Below are positions 35,222 to 43,215 of a stretch of 64,000 nucleotides of DNA, in pieces. A program made the translations under genes and the position numbers. The number at the start of each line of letters is the position of its first letter. Positions within the stretch are counted from its first letter, which is position 1. Under the pieces are notes generated by a model. It ran no database searches and was not told where the DNA came from. It saw nothing but the letters and a program-made list of their open reading frames with translations. Source of the stretch: an uncultured Christensenellaceae bacterium (GTDB lineage Bacteria > Bacillota > Clostridia > Christensenellales > CAG-314); NCBI GenBank assembly GCA_910586625.1, contig CAJUIZ010000001.1, forward strand, positions 1 to 64,000. The letters run 5' to 3'.

Positions 35222-35953
35222 TTAGAACAGCGTGAGCTTTGCAGTAAAGCACACGTCTCCGCCGCGTTCGCCCGCTATCAAAACAACGCGGTCGATTTGT
35301 TTGGAGTAAACGGATACGCAATCGTTTAGCAACAATTCTCTGTTATAGGTAATCTCCGCTTGACTTACCGTATCGGTATCGGCAAGAGCATCCGACGCGT
35401 AATCAACATAGTTGGTATTGTTGACGTGACGGTTAAGGTCGAGATCGCTGCGGCGGATAGTCCGTTCGTATTTCAGCAAGTAATCGCCGTCGCGGCGGAT
35501 ACGTGCAAAATTAACGTCCGCTCCGCAAGACGCGTCGTCGAAATCGGCGTTATAAAATCTCGCGACAGCTTCCCGCGAAACTATTTTACGAGTGTCACGT
35601 TCCACTATCATCCATACGGTAGTTGCGGAAAACAAATTTTCTCCTTCATCGTCCACCGCTTCGAAGCGACGCTCGACATACAGCCTATCGGGCTTGACGG
35701 GCCAGGTATACAGCTTAAAACGTCGGACGCTTCTGTCTAATTTTTTGTGAAAAACGATTTTTACCTTGGACATAACCCAAAACAGTCCGTTGTCGTTCAT
35801 ACTGTTCCAGCCGAAACCCAGCTTGTCCGCGTGAGTCGTGGCAAGGTCTTGCATAAACTCCATTATACGACGAAGTTTGACGGTTTTGTTTACGTCGAAA
35901 TCGCTTTCGTATAATTTACAATCTTTCGTTTCATACGTTTTTTGCGGAAGCAT
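35222..35953 (-). CDS. Acyl-ACP thioesterase (FatA/FatB-like)
   Basis: A 243-residue double-hotdog thioesterase. The N-terminal hotdog begins YESDFDVNKTVKLRRIMEFM; the second contains SDLDLNRHVNNTNYVDYASD, with the conserved Asn-His of the active site (LNRHVNN). Bacterial members release free fatty acids from acyl-ACP, mostly in anaerobic Firmicutes. GGAG lies ahead of the start. Its promoter is divergent from the Mn2+ riboswitch promoter. Confidence 0.9.
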   Translation of the reverse strand: MLPQKTYETKDCKLYESDFDVNKTVKLRRIMEFMQDLATTHADKLGFGWNSMNDNGLFWVMSKVKIVFHKKLDRSVRRFKLYTWPVKPDRLYVERRFEAVDDEGENLFSATTVWMIVERDTRKIVSREAVARFYNADFDDASCGADVNFARIRRDGDYLLKYERTIRRSDLDLNRHVNNTNYVDYASDALADTDTVSQAEITYNRELLLNDCVSVYSKQIDRVVLIAGERGGDVCFTAKLTLF

Positions 35954-35981
35954 AAGCGCACTCTCCTTGTCTTATGTATAT

Positions 35982-36009
35982 TTTATAATGCAAACCTTAA
36001 AATTGTCAA
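35982..36009 (-). promoter_or_regulatory. Promoter of the acyl-ACP thioesterase gene
   Basis: On the minus strand TTGACA (36004-36009) and TATAAA (35982-35987) are 16 bp apart, 29 nt upstream of the start codon. Confidence 0.7.
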
Positions 36010-36040
36010 AAGAATAAATACTTAAAAATGTTTTATTCTG

Positions 36041-36069
36041 TTGACAGTCTGCGCGGAATATTATATACT
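36041..36069 (+). promoter_or_regulatory. Promoter driving the Mn2+ riboswitch and P-type ATPase
   Basis: TTGACA (36041-36046) and TATACT (36064-36069) with a 17-bp spacer. The start site would be near 36076, just upstream of the riboswitch aptamer. Confidence 0.8.
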
Positions 36070-36089
36070 TACCGCAATAACTACATAAT

Positions 36090-36181
36090 ACGTGGGGGAG
36101 TAATTTGCGCGTAAGCGTAACAACCGCCGTCAGCCGACTGAATACAGTCCGGTATTGTTTGAAAGAATGAGACTCACGCAA
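36090..36181 (+). ncRNA. yybP-ykoY Mn2+ riboswitch aptamer
   Basis: The leader carries the class hallmarks: CGTGGGGGAGTAA at 36091, GCCGTCAGCCGACTGA in the second loop region (36127), and TGAGACTCACG at the 3' side, where CGTG and CACG close P1. These are the conserved L1, L3 and P1 features of the manganese-sensing yybP-ykoY class. The family binds Mn2+ and usually switches expression on. Confidence 0.9.
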
Positions 36182-36212
36182 CCTATACTAAAGAGGTTGC
36201 GCGAGTTTTTTT
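36172..36212 (+). terminator. Riboswitch-controlled intrinsic terminator
   Basis: The stem 36172-36184 with 36194-36206 (one mismatch) is followed by seven T. Its 5' arm begins with ACTCACGC, which is also the 3' strand of the aptamer P1. The two structures exclude one another, so Mn2+ binding should allow read-through into the ATPase. Confidence 0.85.
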
Positions 36213-36252
36213 ATTTGTTTACGATTACAGAGTTTGCATAAAAGGAGATATT

Positions 36253-38913
36253 ATGAAAGAATTTTACCGACTAACCTGCGAAGAAACGCTTACAAAAGTA
36301 CGTTCGCAGCCGAACGGGCTTACCGAAACGGAAGCGGACGAACGCTTGCGCGTATACGGCGCCAACAAGTTAGCGAACAAGAAAAAAACGCCCGCAATAC
36401 TGCGTTTTCTTAAACAGCTTGCCGACCCGATGATTATAATACTGCTTGTCGCTGCAATAGTAAGCCTTGTCCTTACCGTCGTCAACAACGCCGACCCAGC
36501 AAACGAAAAAGAATCGTTTGCTGACGTAATAATTATATCCGTTGTAGTGCTTCTAAACGCCACGCTCGGAGTAGTACAGGAAGGCAAGGCGGAAAAAGCG
36601 TTGGAATCGCTGCAATCGCTTACAAAATCACAATGTAAGATTATGCGCGACGGCGCGGTCAGACATATTGAAAACGATAATCTTGTTGTCGGAGACATAG
36701 TTTTATTGGAAGCGGGCGACAGAATCCCAGCCGATTGCCGAATATTGGAAGCCGCTTCGTGCAAAGCGGAAGAATCGGCATTGACAGGCGAAAGCGTACC
36801 TGTAGACAAGTTCGTAGGGGAAATAGACCGAAGCGTAACGTTGGGCGACAGAAAAAATATGCTCTATATGGGCAGCTCCGTCGCATACGGCAGAGCCAAA
36901 GCCGTAGTTTGCGCAACGGGTATGTCCACGGAAATGGGGAAAATAGCGAATATTCTTGACAGCGCAAAAGAAGAAAAAACGCCTCTTCAAAGAAAAATGG
37001 CGCAACTGAGCAAGATACTTACTTTCGCAGTTATTGGTATTTCTCTGTTTATATTCGCCTTTAATCTGATAAAAAACGGCTTCGGAGTGAAATCTGTAAT
37101 GAACTCCCTGTTCATCGCCATCGGTCTTGCAGTGGCTTCCATCCCCGAAGGTCTTGCTACGGTAGTAACAATCGTATTATCCATAGGCGTAACAAATATG
37201 AGCAGGAAAAACGCCGTAATACGTCGTTTAACGGCAGTGGAAACGTTAGGCTCCTGTCAAATTATATGCTCGGACAAAACGGGCACGCTTACGCAAAACG
37301 TAATGACCGTGACGGAAACCTACGGCGACGATACTGCCCTACTTGCAAAAGCTATGGCGTTATGTTCCGACGCTACGTTAACGGACAACAAAGCGGTAGG
37401 CGAGCCTACGGAATGCGCGCTGGTAAACTACGCCTTAACGCAAAACGTCAACAAAGCCGAAGCGGAAACGGCGACTCCACGAATAGCCGAGCTGCCATTC
37501 GACTCGGAACGTAAAATGATGTCCACCTTCCACAAAACAGACAACGGCGTTACGCAGTATACCAAGGGCGCGCCGGACGTGGTACTTGCCAATTGTAAAT
37601 ACGCCTTGATTGACGGAAAAACAGTTGCAATAGACGCGCGTTTACACAAGAAAATATTAGACATAAACAAACAAATGGCGGACAAAGCGCTACGCGTGCT
37701 TGCCGCGGCGTTCGTCAAATACGACGAACTGCCTGACGAATTGACTACGCAAGCGCGCGAAAAACATATGACCTTTATAGGCTTGTGCGGTATGATCGAC
37801 CCCGTACGTCCGGAAGTAAAATCAGCTATTAACGAGTGCAAAAACGCGGGGATACGCCCGATAATGATTACCGGCGACCATATAGATACCGCCGTCGCCA
37901 TAGCAACCGAACTCGGCATAATTACCGATTCTTCTCAAGCGATAGTAGGCGCAGCCTTGAACGAAATGGACGACGAACAGCTTGCGAAGGTTATAGAAAA
38001 ATATTCGGTATACGCCCGCGTTCAGCCGGAGCACAAGGCGCGCATTGTCAACGCCTGGAAAGGCTTGGGCAAAGTGTGCGCTATGACCGGCGACGGCGTT
38101 AACGACGCACCGTCCATAAAAAGCGCGGATATCGGCGTAGGAATGGGTATAACGGGTACCGACGTAACCAAGCAAACCGCCGATATGATACTTACCGACG
38201 ACAACTTTGCAACGATAGTAACCGCCGTTAAGGAAGGGCGACGCATATACGATAACATCCGCAAAGCCATACAGTTCCTGCTTTCCAGCAACCTTGCGGA
38301 AGTATTGTCCGTGTTTGTAGCTACCGTATGCGGCTTTACCTTGCTTAAACCCGCGCATCTGCTGTGGATTAACCTTATTACGGATACTTTCCCTGCTGTC
38401 GCGCTCGGAATGGAACAGGCGGAAACAGACGTTATGTTCCGTTTGCCGCGTGACAAAACGGACGGGATATTTTCCGACGGATTAGGCTTGAACGTAATAC
38501 TGCACGGAATATTCGTTGCGGGCATTACGCTTGCGGCGTACTTTATAGGGCGCGCTATGGAAGGATGCGAGCTCCAAAGCGAGCAGGGTATAACAATGGC
38601 GTTTTTGACTATGAGTATGACGGAAATATTCCACGCGTATAATGCAAGAAGCATAAGCAAAAGCATATTTACAGTTAAAAGCCACAACAAGCTGCTGTGG
38701 GGTGCGATGCTGTGTTCGTTAGCGCTCACCACCGCCGTTATATTCGTCCCCTACGTCAACACCGCCTTCGGATTTGCTAACAGTAACGGACAATCGTACA
38801 TATCTTGGTTGGAATACGTAATAGCTTTGACACTTGCCTTTGCTATAATTCCGCTTGTGGAAATACAAAAAGCGATAACACGAGCCGTCAAAAGAAAAAG
38901 GCGTAACAAATAA
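36253..38913 (+). CDS. P-type cation ATPase, probable Mn2+ (or Ca2+) exporter
   Basis: An 886-residue P2-type ATPase. The order is: N-terminal cation-ATPase domain (about 5-75), TM1-2, actuator domain with TGES (ALTGESVPVDK), TM3-4 with IPEGL, the phosphorylation site CSDKTGTLTQN, the nucleotide domain with KGAPDVV, MTGDGVNDAPSIK, and four to six C-terminal helices with NLITDTFPAVALGME. This pattern fits Ca2+/Mn2+ pumps. Family alone would suggest Ca2+, but the upstream yybP-ykoY riboswitch makes Mn2+ export the better reading, as for other pumps under this riboswitch. Start follows AAAAGGAGATATT. Confidence 0.92.
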   Translation: MKEFYRLTCEETLTKVRSQPNGLTETEADERLRVYGANKLANKKKTPAILRFLKQLADPMIIILLVAAIVSLVLTVVNNADPANEKESFADVIIISVVVLLNATLGVVQEGKAEKALESLQSLTKSQCKIMRDGAVRHIENDNLVVGDIVLLEAGDRIPADCRILEAASCKAEESALTGESVPVDKFVGEIDRSVTLGDRKNMLYMGSSVAYGRAKAVVCATGMSTEMGKIANILDSAKEEKTPLQRKMAQLSKILTFAVIGISLFIFAFNLIKNGFGVKSVMNSLFIAIGLAVASIPEGLATVVTIVLSIGVTNMSRKNAVIRRLTAVETLGSCQIICSDKTGTLTQNVMTVTETYGDDTALLAKAMALCSDATLTDNKAVGEPTECALVNYALTQNVNKAEAETATPRIAELPFDSERKMMSTFHKTDNGVTQYTKGAPDVVLANCKYALIDGKTVAIDARLHKKILDINKQMADKALRVLAAAFVKYDELPDELTTQAREKHMTFIGLCGMIDPVRPEVKSAINECKNAGIRPIMITGDHIDTAVAIATELGIITDSSQAIVGAALNEMDDEQLAKVIEKYSVYARVQPEHKARIVNAWKGLGKVCAMTGDGVNDAPSIKSADIGVGMGITGTDVTKQTADMILTDDNFATIVTAVKEGRRIYDNIRKAIQFLLSSNLAEVLSVFVATVCGFTLLKPAHLLWINLITDTFPAVALGMEQAETDVMFRLPRDKTDGIFSDGLGLNVILHGIFVAGITLAAYFIGRAMEGCELQSEQGITMAFLTMSMTEIFHAYNARSISKSIFTVKSHNKLLWGAMLCSLALTTAVIFVPYVNTAFGFANSNGQSYISWLEYVIALTLAFAIIPLVEIQKAITRAVKRKRRNK

Positions 38914-38952
38914 TTATGAAACCAACAAAACACAATATACTACTGTAAAACA

Positions 38953-38977
38953 GGGGCGCGGATTTATTCCGCGCCCC
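38953..38977 (+). terminator. Hairpin terminator after the P-type ATPase
   Basis: A perfect 10-bp GC-rich stem (38953-38962 with 38968-38977). No proper T tract follows, so it may be an imperfect intrinsic terminator. Confidence 0.55.
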
Positions 38978-39062
38978 CCCGTTATGTAAATTCTTTACAC
39001 TTTAAGTGAAAATAAGTCGGCAAAAGTAAAATGCACGCATAATAAACTTGTTTACTTTAGAT

Positions 39063-39398
39063 TTATTTTATTTTCAAATTATTTAACGCCTCGGCGTTAT
39101 TGGACGTCACCATACCTACGGTTTTGCAGCCGTCCATTGCCTCGCAGTCGCCGCAATGCTCTACTTCCTTACAGAGCGCGCACTGCCTTATCGGGCAAAG
39201 GCTGTCGCAATAGGGCGTTTTAAGTCCGTCTGCGCGACAACCGTCGCAATTTATCATTTCGGGCGTAATTTCTACGCCGTTTAACTCCGACCACAGCTTT
39301 GCAACCTTATTGCGCAAAGCGTTGTCGTTGTCGATTGTCGCCTTACGAGCGTCGCATTGCTCGCAGTCCAGTCCGCAAAACGCTATCAGCTTTTTCAT
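39063..39398 (-). CDS. DUF3795 cysteine-rich protein
   Basis: A 111-residue protein rich in cysteine: CGLDCEQCDARKAT, CDGCRADG, YCDSLCPIRQCALCKEVEHC and CEAMDGC. This pattern defines DUF3795, a family common in Firmicutes and archaea that probably binds zinc or an Fe-S cluster; its function is unknown. It has a GGAG site and lies downstream of tcdA on the same strand, about 85 nt apart. Confidence 0.85.
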   Translation of the reverse strand: MKKLIAFCGLDCEQCDARKATIDNDNALRNKVAKLWSELNGVEITPEMINCDGCRADGLKTPYCDSLCPIRQCALCKEVEHCGDCEAMDGCKTVGMVTSNNAEALNNLKIK

Positions 39399-39483
39399 TG
39401 TTTTTCTCCTTTGGTTTAGAATTTATCCGACTGCATATGTTCGGTATTTTGCTAAGCCAGTTTGCCGACCGCTGAAACGTATT

Positions 39484-40200
39484 TCAAATCCGAAGTTTAT
39501 TTTGTCCGATTAAATCCTTTATAACTTCTCCCGCCATAATAAAGCCCGCGACGGGCGGAACGAACGAAACGCTGCCCGGAGTTTGCCGTTTGGACGTTTG
39601 CTCGTATTGAGCGGGGGTTAACGGCTGTTCGGCGGAATAGACCGTTTTCAAACGGGTTATGCCCATTGCTTTAAGCTCGCGGCGCATAACGCGCGCAAGG
39701 GGGCATACGGAAGTTTCGCTTATATCCGCCACTCGAAACGCGGACGCATCCAATTTGTTGCCGGTTCCCATACAAGAGATAATCGGAGTGTCCGCCGATT
39801 TGCACAACCTGACGAGCAGCAACTTGGACGTTACTGTATCGATTGCGTCCACAACGTAGTCGTATGAAGCGAAGTCAAACTGCCCCGCCGTCGATTCGTC
39901 AAAACGGATCTGACGGGCATCCACTGTGCAAGCGGAGTTGATATCCGCAATACGCGCCGCGGCGACTGCCGTTTTTGCCTGACCTACAGTTGAAGCCAAC
40001 GCGTACAGTTGTCGATTTACGTTACTTTCGACAATTACGTCGTCGTCCACTAACGTCAAACGGCCTATCCCCGCGCGTGCGAGAGCTTCCGCAGCATAGC
40101 TACCCACGCCGCCCAATCCGAACACCGCCACGCTGCTTTTGTTCAAGCGTACGAGAGCATCGTTTCCAATAAGCATTTCCGTTCTGCAAAATTTCGTCAT
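39484..40200 (-). CDS. tcdA: tRNA threonylcarbamoyladenosine dehydratase
   Basis: A 238-residue E1-like (ThiF/MoeB superfamily) enzyme. The ATP-binding GLGGVGSYAAEALARAG is followed by LVDDDVIVESNVNRQ, the arginine and Asn nucleotide contacts, then VVDAIDTVTSKLLLVR. The lengths and the CMGTGNKLD segment match TcdA, which cyclises t6A at position 37 of tRNA to ct6A. No C-terminal rhodanese is present, which also argues against MoeB. Confidence 0.92.
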   Translation of the reverse strand: MTKFCRTEMLIGNDALVRLNKSSVAVFGLGGVGSYAAEALARAGIGRLTLVDDDVIVESNVNRQLYALASTVGQAKTAVAAARIADINSACTVDARQIRFDESTAGQFDFASYDYVVDAIDTVTSKLLLVRLCKSADTPIISCMGTGNKLDASAFRVADISETSVCPLARVMRRELKAMGITRLKTVYSAEQPLTPAQYEQTSKRQTPGSVSFVPPVAGFIMAGEVIKDLIGQNKLRI

Positions 40201-40348
40201 CGCGCTCGTTAATCCTTGTTACTTTTCGATAATTGTACCATTACACCGAGCCTTTGTCAACGTCCGCGCATAATACGCGGCTAATTAAACAAACTGACGT
40301 TAATGACAATATTGCGCCCGAAAGCGTATATTGACAAAGGAGAAACCG

Positions 40349-41224
40349 ATGGCTTGCAAGGTTATTGTAAACGCAGATTCCGGCAACTACGCCCGATTGG
40401 ACGTAGATAAACTGCTGCAAAAATTGGGCTGCGTGGATACGGAAGTGGAAACTATCGACAGCGGCAAGGATTGGTCCGCCGACGGCTACGACACTCTGAT
40501 AGTATGCGGCGGCGACGGAACTCTGCATAACGCCATAGACAAATGTTCCGACAAAAAAATAGTATACGTCCCGTGCGGAACGCTGAACGAAACCGCTCAT
40601 ACGGACAACCCGATAACTTCCGTAGGGAAAATAAACGACAGGTACTTTTCCTACGTTACGGCTGCGGGAAGCTTTACGGAAATAGGATACTCCGCAAAAA
40701 ACGACCGCAAAAAGAAATGGAAAGCTCTCGCGTATCTTCCGCAGATAATACGTTCATACCACAGCAGACAAATTAAAGCGAAGTTAAACGCCGACGGCAA
40801 AAATTTCGACGGAGAATTTACGCTTATCATGGTGCTTAAAAGCCACCGCTGCTTCGGATTTTCCTTCAACAAAAACTACAAAAAACACAAGGGGTTGTAT
40901 TTGGTTGCGATACGCTCCTACGGCTGCGACTGCCTGAAAAACAGAATCAAAATGTTTGCGCCGTTTTTTAGAGTGTTTTTCGTAGGAGTTAACAAACCGC
41001 AAATCAAACGCAACTGGATGCTGATTCCGTTCGACACCCTAAGCGTAAAGCTCGAAGAACCGCAGGATTTCTGTTTAGACGGCGAAAAACGCCGTTTGGC
41101 GGGCGAATTGCGGTTTTCCGCACAGACGCTCAACCAAGAAATCGACGTCGTAAAAACGCCGTTTACGCGACGTAAAAACAGCCGTGTACGTAGACTTGCC
41201 GCAACGGGAACGATTGACCGCTGA
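40349..41224 (+). CDS. Diacylglycerol-kinase-family lipid kinase
   Basis: A 291-residue soluble protein of the DAGK catalytic fold, with the nucleotide signature LIVCGGDGTLHNAI and the following PCGTLNETA, and a beta-sandwich C-terminal half (about 125-290). Such enzymes phosphorylate diacylglycerol or related lipids. The start at 40349 follows AAAGGAGAAACCG; six upstream codons in the ORF are unlikely to be used. In place of the frequent GTxNDFA this copy has GTLNETA, a difference that could alter substrate choice. It is convergent with the HAD gene across a terminator. Confidence 0.8.
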   Translation: MACKVIVNADSGNYARLDVDKLLQKLGCVDTEVETIDSGKDWSADGYDTLIVCGGDGTLHNAIDKCSDKKIVYVPCGTLNETAHTDNPITSVGKINDRYFSYVTAAGSFTEIGYSAKNDRKKKWKALAYLPQIIRSYHSRQIKAKLNADGKNFDGEFTLIMVLKSHRCFGFSFNKNYKKHKGLYLVAIRSYGCDCLKNRIKMFAPFFRVFFVGVNKPQIKRNWMLIPFDTLSVKLEEPQDFCLDGEKRRLAGELRFSAQTLNQEIDVVKTPFTRRKNSRVRRLAATGTIDR

Positions 41225-41240
41225 CATAACGAAAAAAATA

Positions 41241-41275
41241 AAAAACGCTTGGAACAAAAAACTCCGAGCGTTTTT
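41241..41275. terminator. Bidirectional terminator between the lipid kinase and HAD genes
   Basis: A 13-bp stem, 41241-41253 with 41263-41275 (one G-U pair), followed by T-runs on both strands. Same ACGCTT stem group as the other terminators. Confidence 0.85.
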
Positions 41276-41280
41276 TACTA

Positions 41281-41853
41281 TTATTCTTGTCGCGAAATAA
41301 GACGTTTTCTAAGCTGCTCCGCCGACGTGAAAAGTATCGGCGTAATGCCCAAGGCTTCCAGCGCTACAAGGTTTTGGGGGTTGTCGTCCGTAAAATAAAT
41401 CTCGTCGAACTTTTCGCCAAAGCCGTCCAAGCACAGCTTGTAAAACGCAATATCGGGCTTGGCTACTCGGAAGGACGACGACACAAACACCTTGTCGAAA
41501 TGACGGTACAAATCGAACCGCTTAAATAAGTAGTCTATATAACCCGCATTGGCGTTGGATAATAAAGCAATTGTTCCGCCCTGCGCGCGAAGCTCGTCTA
41601 TGAGCGCGACGGTGTCGTAATTGACCCTTTCGTTGCTTTTCCACTCGCGGCGGAATTGTTCCTTGTCGTAACCGAACCTTTCGGCAACGGTCGTAAAAAT
41701 ACACTCCATTTCCGCTTCGCCCGTATCCACGCGACGAAAGACCTGCTCGCGCATATACCGCCGCTGCTCGTCTGTAAATTCCCGCATACTTAGCGTAGAC
41801 ACTTCGGTTAGCACCACTCCGAAGCAGTCGAATAAATACAAGTTTTTATCCAT
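41281..41853 (-). CDS. HAD-superfamily hydrolase (subfamily IA-like)
   Basis: A 190-residue cytosolic HAD protein: FDCFGVVLTEVS (motif I, DxF...), LLSNANAGY (motif II), SSFRVAKPDIAFY (motif III) and FTDDNPQNL (motif IV, DD). It resembles FMN-phosphatase or YihX-type HAD enzymes; the substrate is not evident. It stands alone between a bidirectional terminator and the galactose operon. Confidence 0.85.
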   Translation of the reverse strand: MDKNLYLFDCFGVVLTEVSTLSMREFTDEQRRYMREQVFRRVDTGEAEMECIFTTVAERFGYDKEQFRREWKSNERVNYDTVALIDELRAQGGTIALLSNANAGYIDYLFKRFDLYRHFDKVFVSSSFRVAKPDIAFYKLCLDGFGEKFDEIYFTDDNPQNLVALEALGITPILFTSAEQLRKRLISRQE

Positions 41854-42061
41854 TATTCAACCCCTTTGATATTTATTTGTCAACGAATATATTAGCACAT
41901 AAACGTAAATTAGTCATTTTATTACAGTGGTTTTTAGCACTTCGATGACATAGCGCAATCACGGCTGTCGGCTAAAAAAACTTGCCTCCCGCGAATATTA
42001 CAGCGGATATCGATAAAACTGTAAGAATTTGCTTATTGCAGAATTTATCAATATAATAAGC
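41854..42061. other. Intergenic stretch without a recognised gene
   Basis: No supportable ORF, promoter or RNA motif was found between the HAD gene start and the hairpin at 42062. The interval is AT-rich; the 64-codon minus frame at 41972-42166 has no ribosome binding site. Confidence 0.45.
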
Positions 42062-42094
42062 GGGTCGGCGCCGCAAAAAACGCGACGTCGACCC
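42062..42094 (-). terminator. Possible terminator of the gal operon
   Basis: GGGTCG (42062-42067) pairs with CGACCC (42089-42094) with an inner GCG/CGC pairing. It is about 90 nt past the galE stop on the minus strand. The following T tract is weak. Confidence 0.4.
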
Positions 42095-42184
42095 AAAAGG
42101 AAAAAATGAAGAAAGATTCTTAATAAAGATTAAAGCGCGGGTTATATTGCAAAACATTTCAAACAAACCGCTTGCTTTGTATTT

Positions 42185-43198
42185 TTATTTGTTATATCCG
42201 TTAGGATTTTTACTTTGCCAATTCCACAGAGAACCGCACATATCGTCGATAGTCAAGTTCGCCTGCCAATCAAGCTCCCTTTTAGCCTTGGAGCAGTCGG
42301 CGTAGCACGCGGCTATGTCGCCGTCGCGCCTGCCGGTAATAACGTACGGTATGGGGTGTCCGCAAGCCTTTTCGAACGCTCCGATAACCTGCAAAACACT
42401 GTAACCGTTGCCCGTACCCAAATTATAAACGTACACTCCGCTGTGCGTTACACCGTCGATAGCGGCGACGTGTCCCTTGGCAAGGTCTACAACGTGAATG
42501 TAATCGCGTACGCCCGTGCCGTCGGGAGTGTCGTAATCACTGCCGTACACCGAAACCTTAGGCAACTGACCTACCGCCACCTTAGCCACGTACGGAGTAA
42601 GATTATTGGGGATTCCCTTGGGATCTTCGCCTATAAGTCCGCTCGGATGCGCGCCAACCGGGTTGAAGTAGCGCAGCAGCACCACCGTCCACTCGTTATC
42701 CGCTTTATACAAGTCGGACATAATAATTTCCTGAAAATATTTGCTTGTGCCGTACGGATTAGTCGTACCGCCCGTCTTGCAAGTTTCGTCCAACGGCAAA
42801 CGCTCGGGGGTGCCATACACGGTAGCCGACGACGAAAATATAATTTTTTTACAACCGTATTTGCGCATCGTTTCCAACAAAACCAATGTTCCGTACAAAT
42901 TGTTATCATAGTACTCCAACGGTTTGGAGCAGCTTTCGCCCACGGCTTTAAGCCCGGCAAAATGTATTACGCAGTCGATACTCTGTTCGGAAAAAACCTT
43001 TTCCAACAAATCGCGGTCGCGAATATCGCCCTTGTAAAAAGTAACTTCTTTACCCGTAATCGTCTTGATACGGTTAAGAACTTCGGGCGATGAATTGGAA
43101 AAATTGTCTATTGCCACCACTTCGAAGCCCTTTTCAAGCAGCTCCACTGCGGTATGAGAACCTATATATCCCGTTCCGCCGCTGACCAAAATTTTCAT
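42185..43198 (-). CDS. galE: UDP-glucose 4-epimerase
   Basis: A 337-residue SDR enzyme interconverting UDP-galactose and UDP-glucose for the Leloir pathway. It shows the NAD-binding GGTGYIGSH, the catalytic SSSATVYG with YGTSKYFQE (Tyr-Lys pair), and RYFNPVGAHPSG with IGEDPKG. Length and motifs match bona fide GalE. It starts 18 nt after the galT-galK stop and is the last gene of the operon. Confidence 0.95.
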   Translation of the reverse strand: MKILVSGGTGYIGSHTAVELLEKGFEVVAIDNFSNSSPEVLNRIKTITGKEVTFYKGDIRDRDLLEKVFSEQSIDCVIHFAGLKAVGESCSKPLEYYDNNLYGTLVLLETMRKYGCKKIIFSSSATVYGTPERLPLDETCKTGGTTNPYGTSKYFQEIIMSDLYKADNEWTVVLLRYFNPVGAHPSGLIGEDPKGIPNNLTPYVAKVAVGQLPKVSVYGSDYDTPDGTGVRDYIHVVDLAKGHVAAIDGVTHSGVYVYNLGTGNGYSVLQVIGAFEKACGHPIPYVITGRRDGDIAACYADCSKAKRELDWQANLTIDDMCGSLWNWQSKNPNGYNK

Positions 43199-43215
43199 TG
43201 AATACCCCCTAACGC

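Noticed and set aside
41972..42166. 64-codon minus-strand ORF between the HAD gene and galE
   Set aside because: No Shine-Dalgarno, overlaps the terminator-like hairpin, no family pattern.
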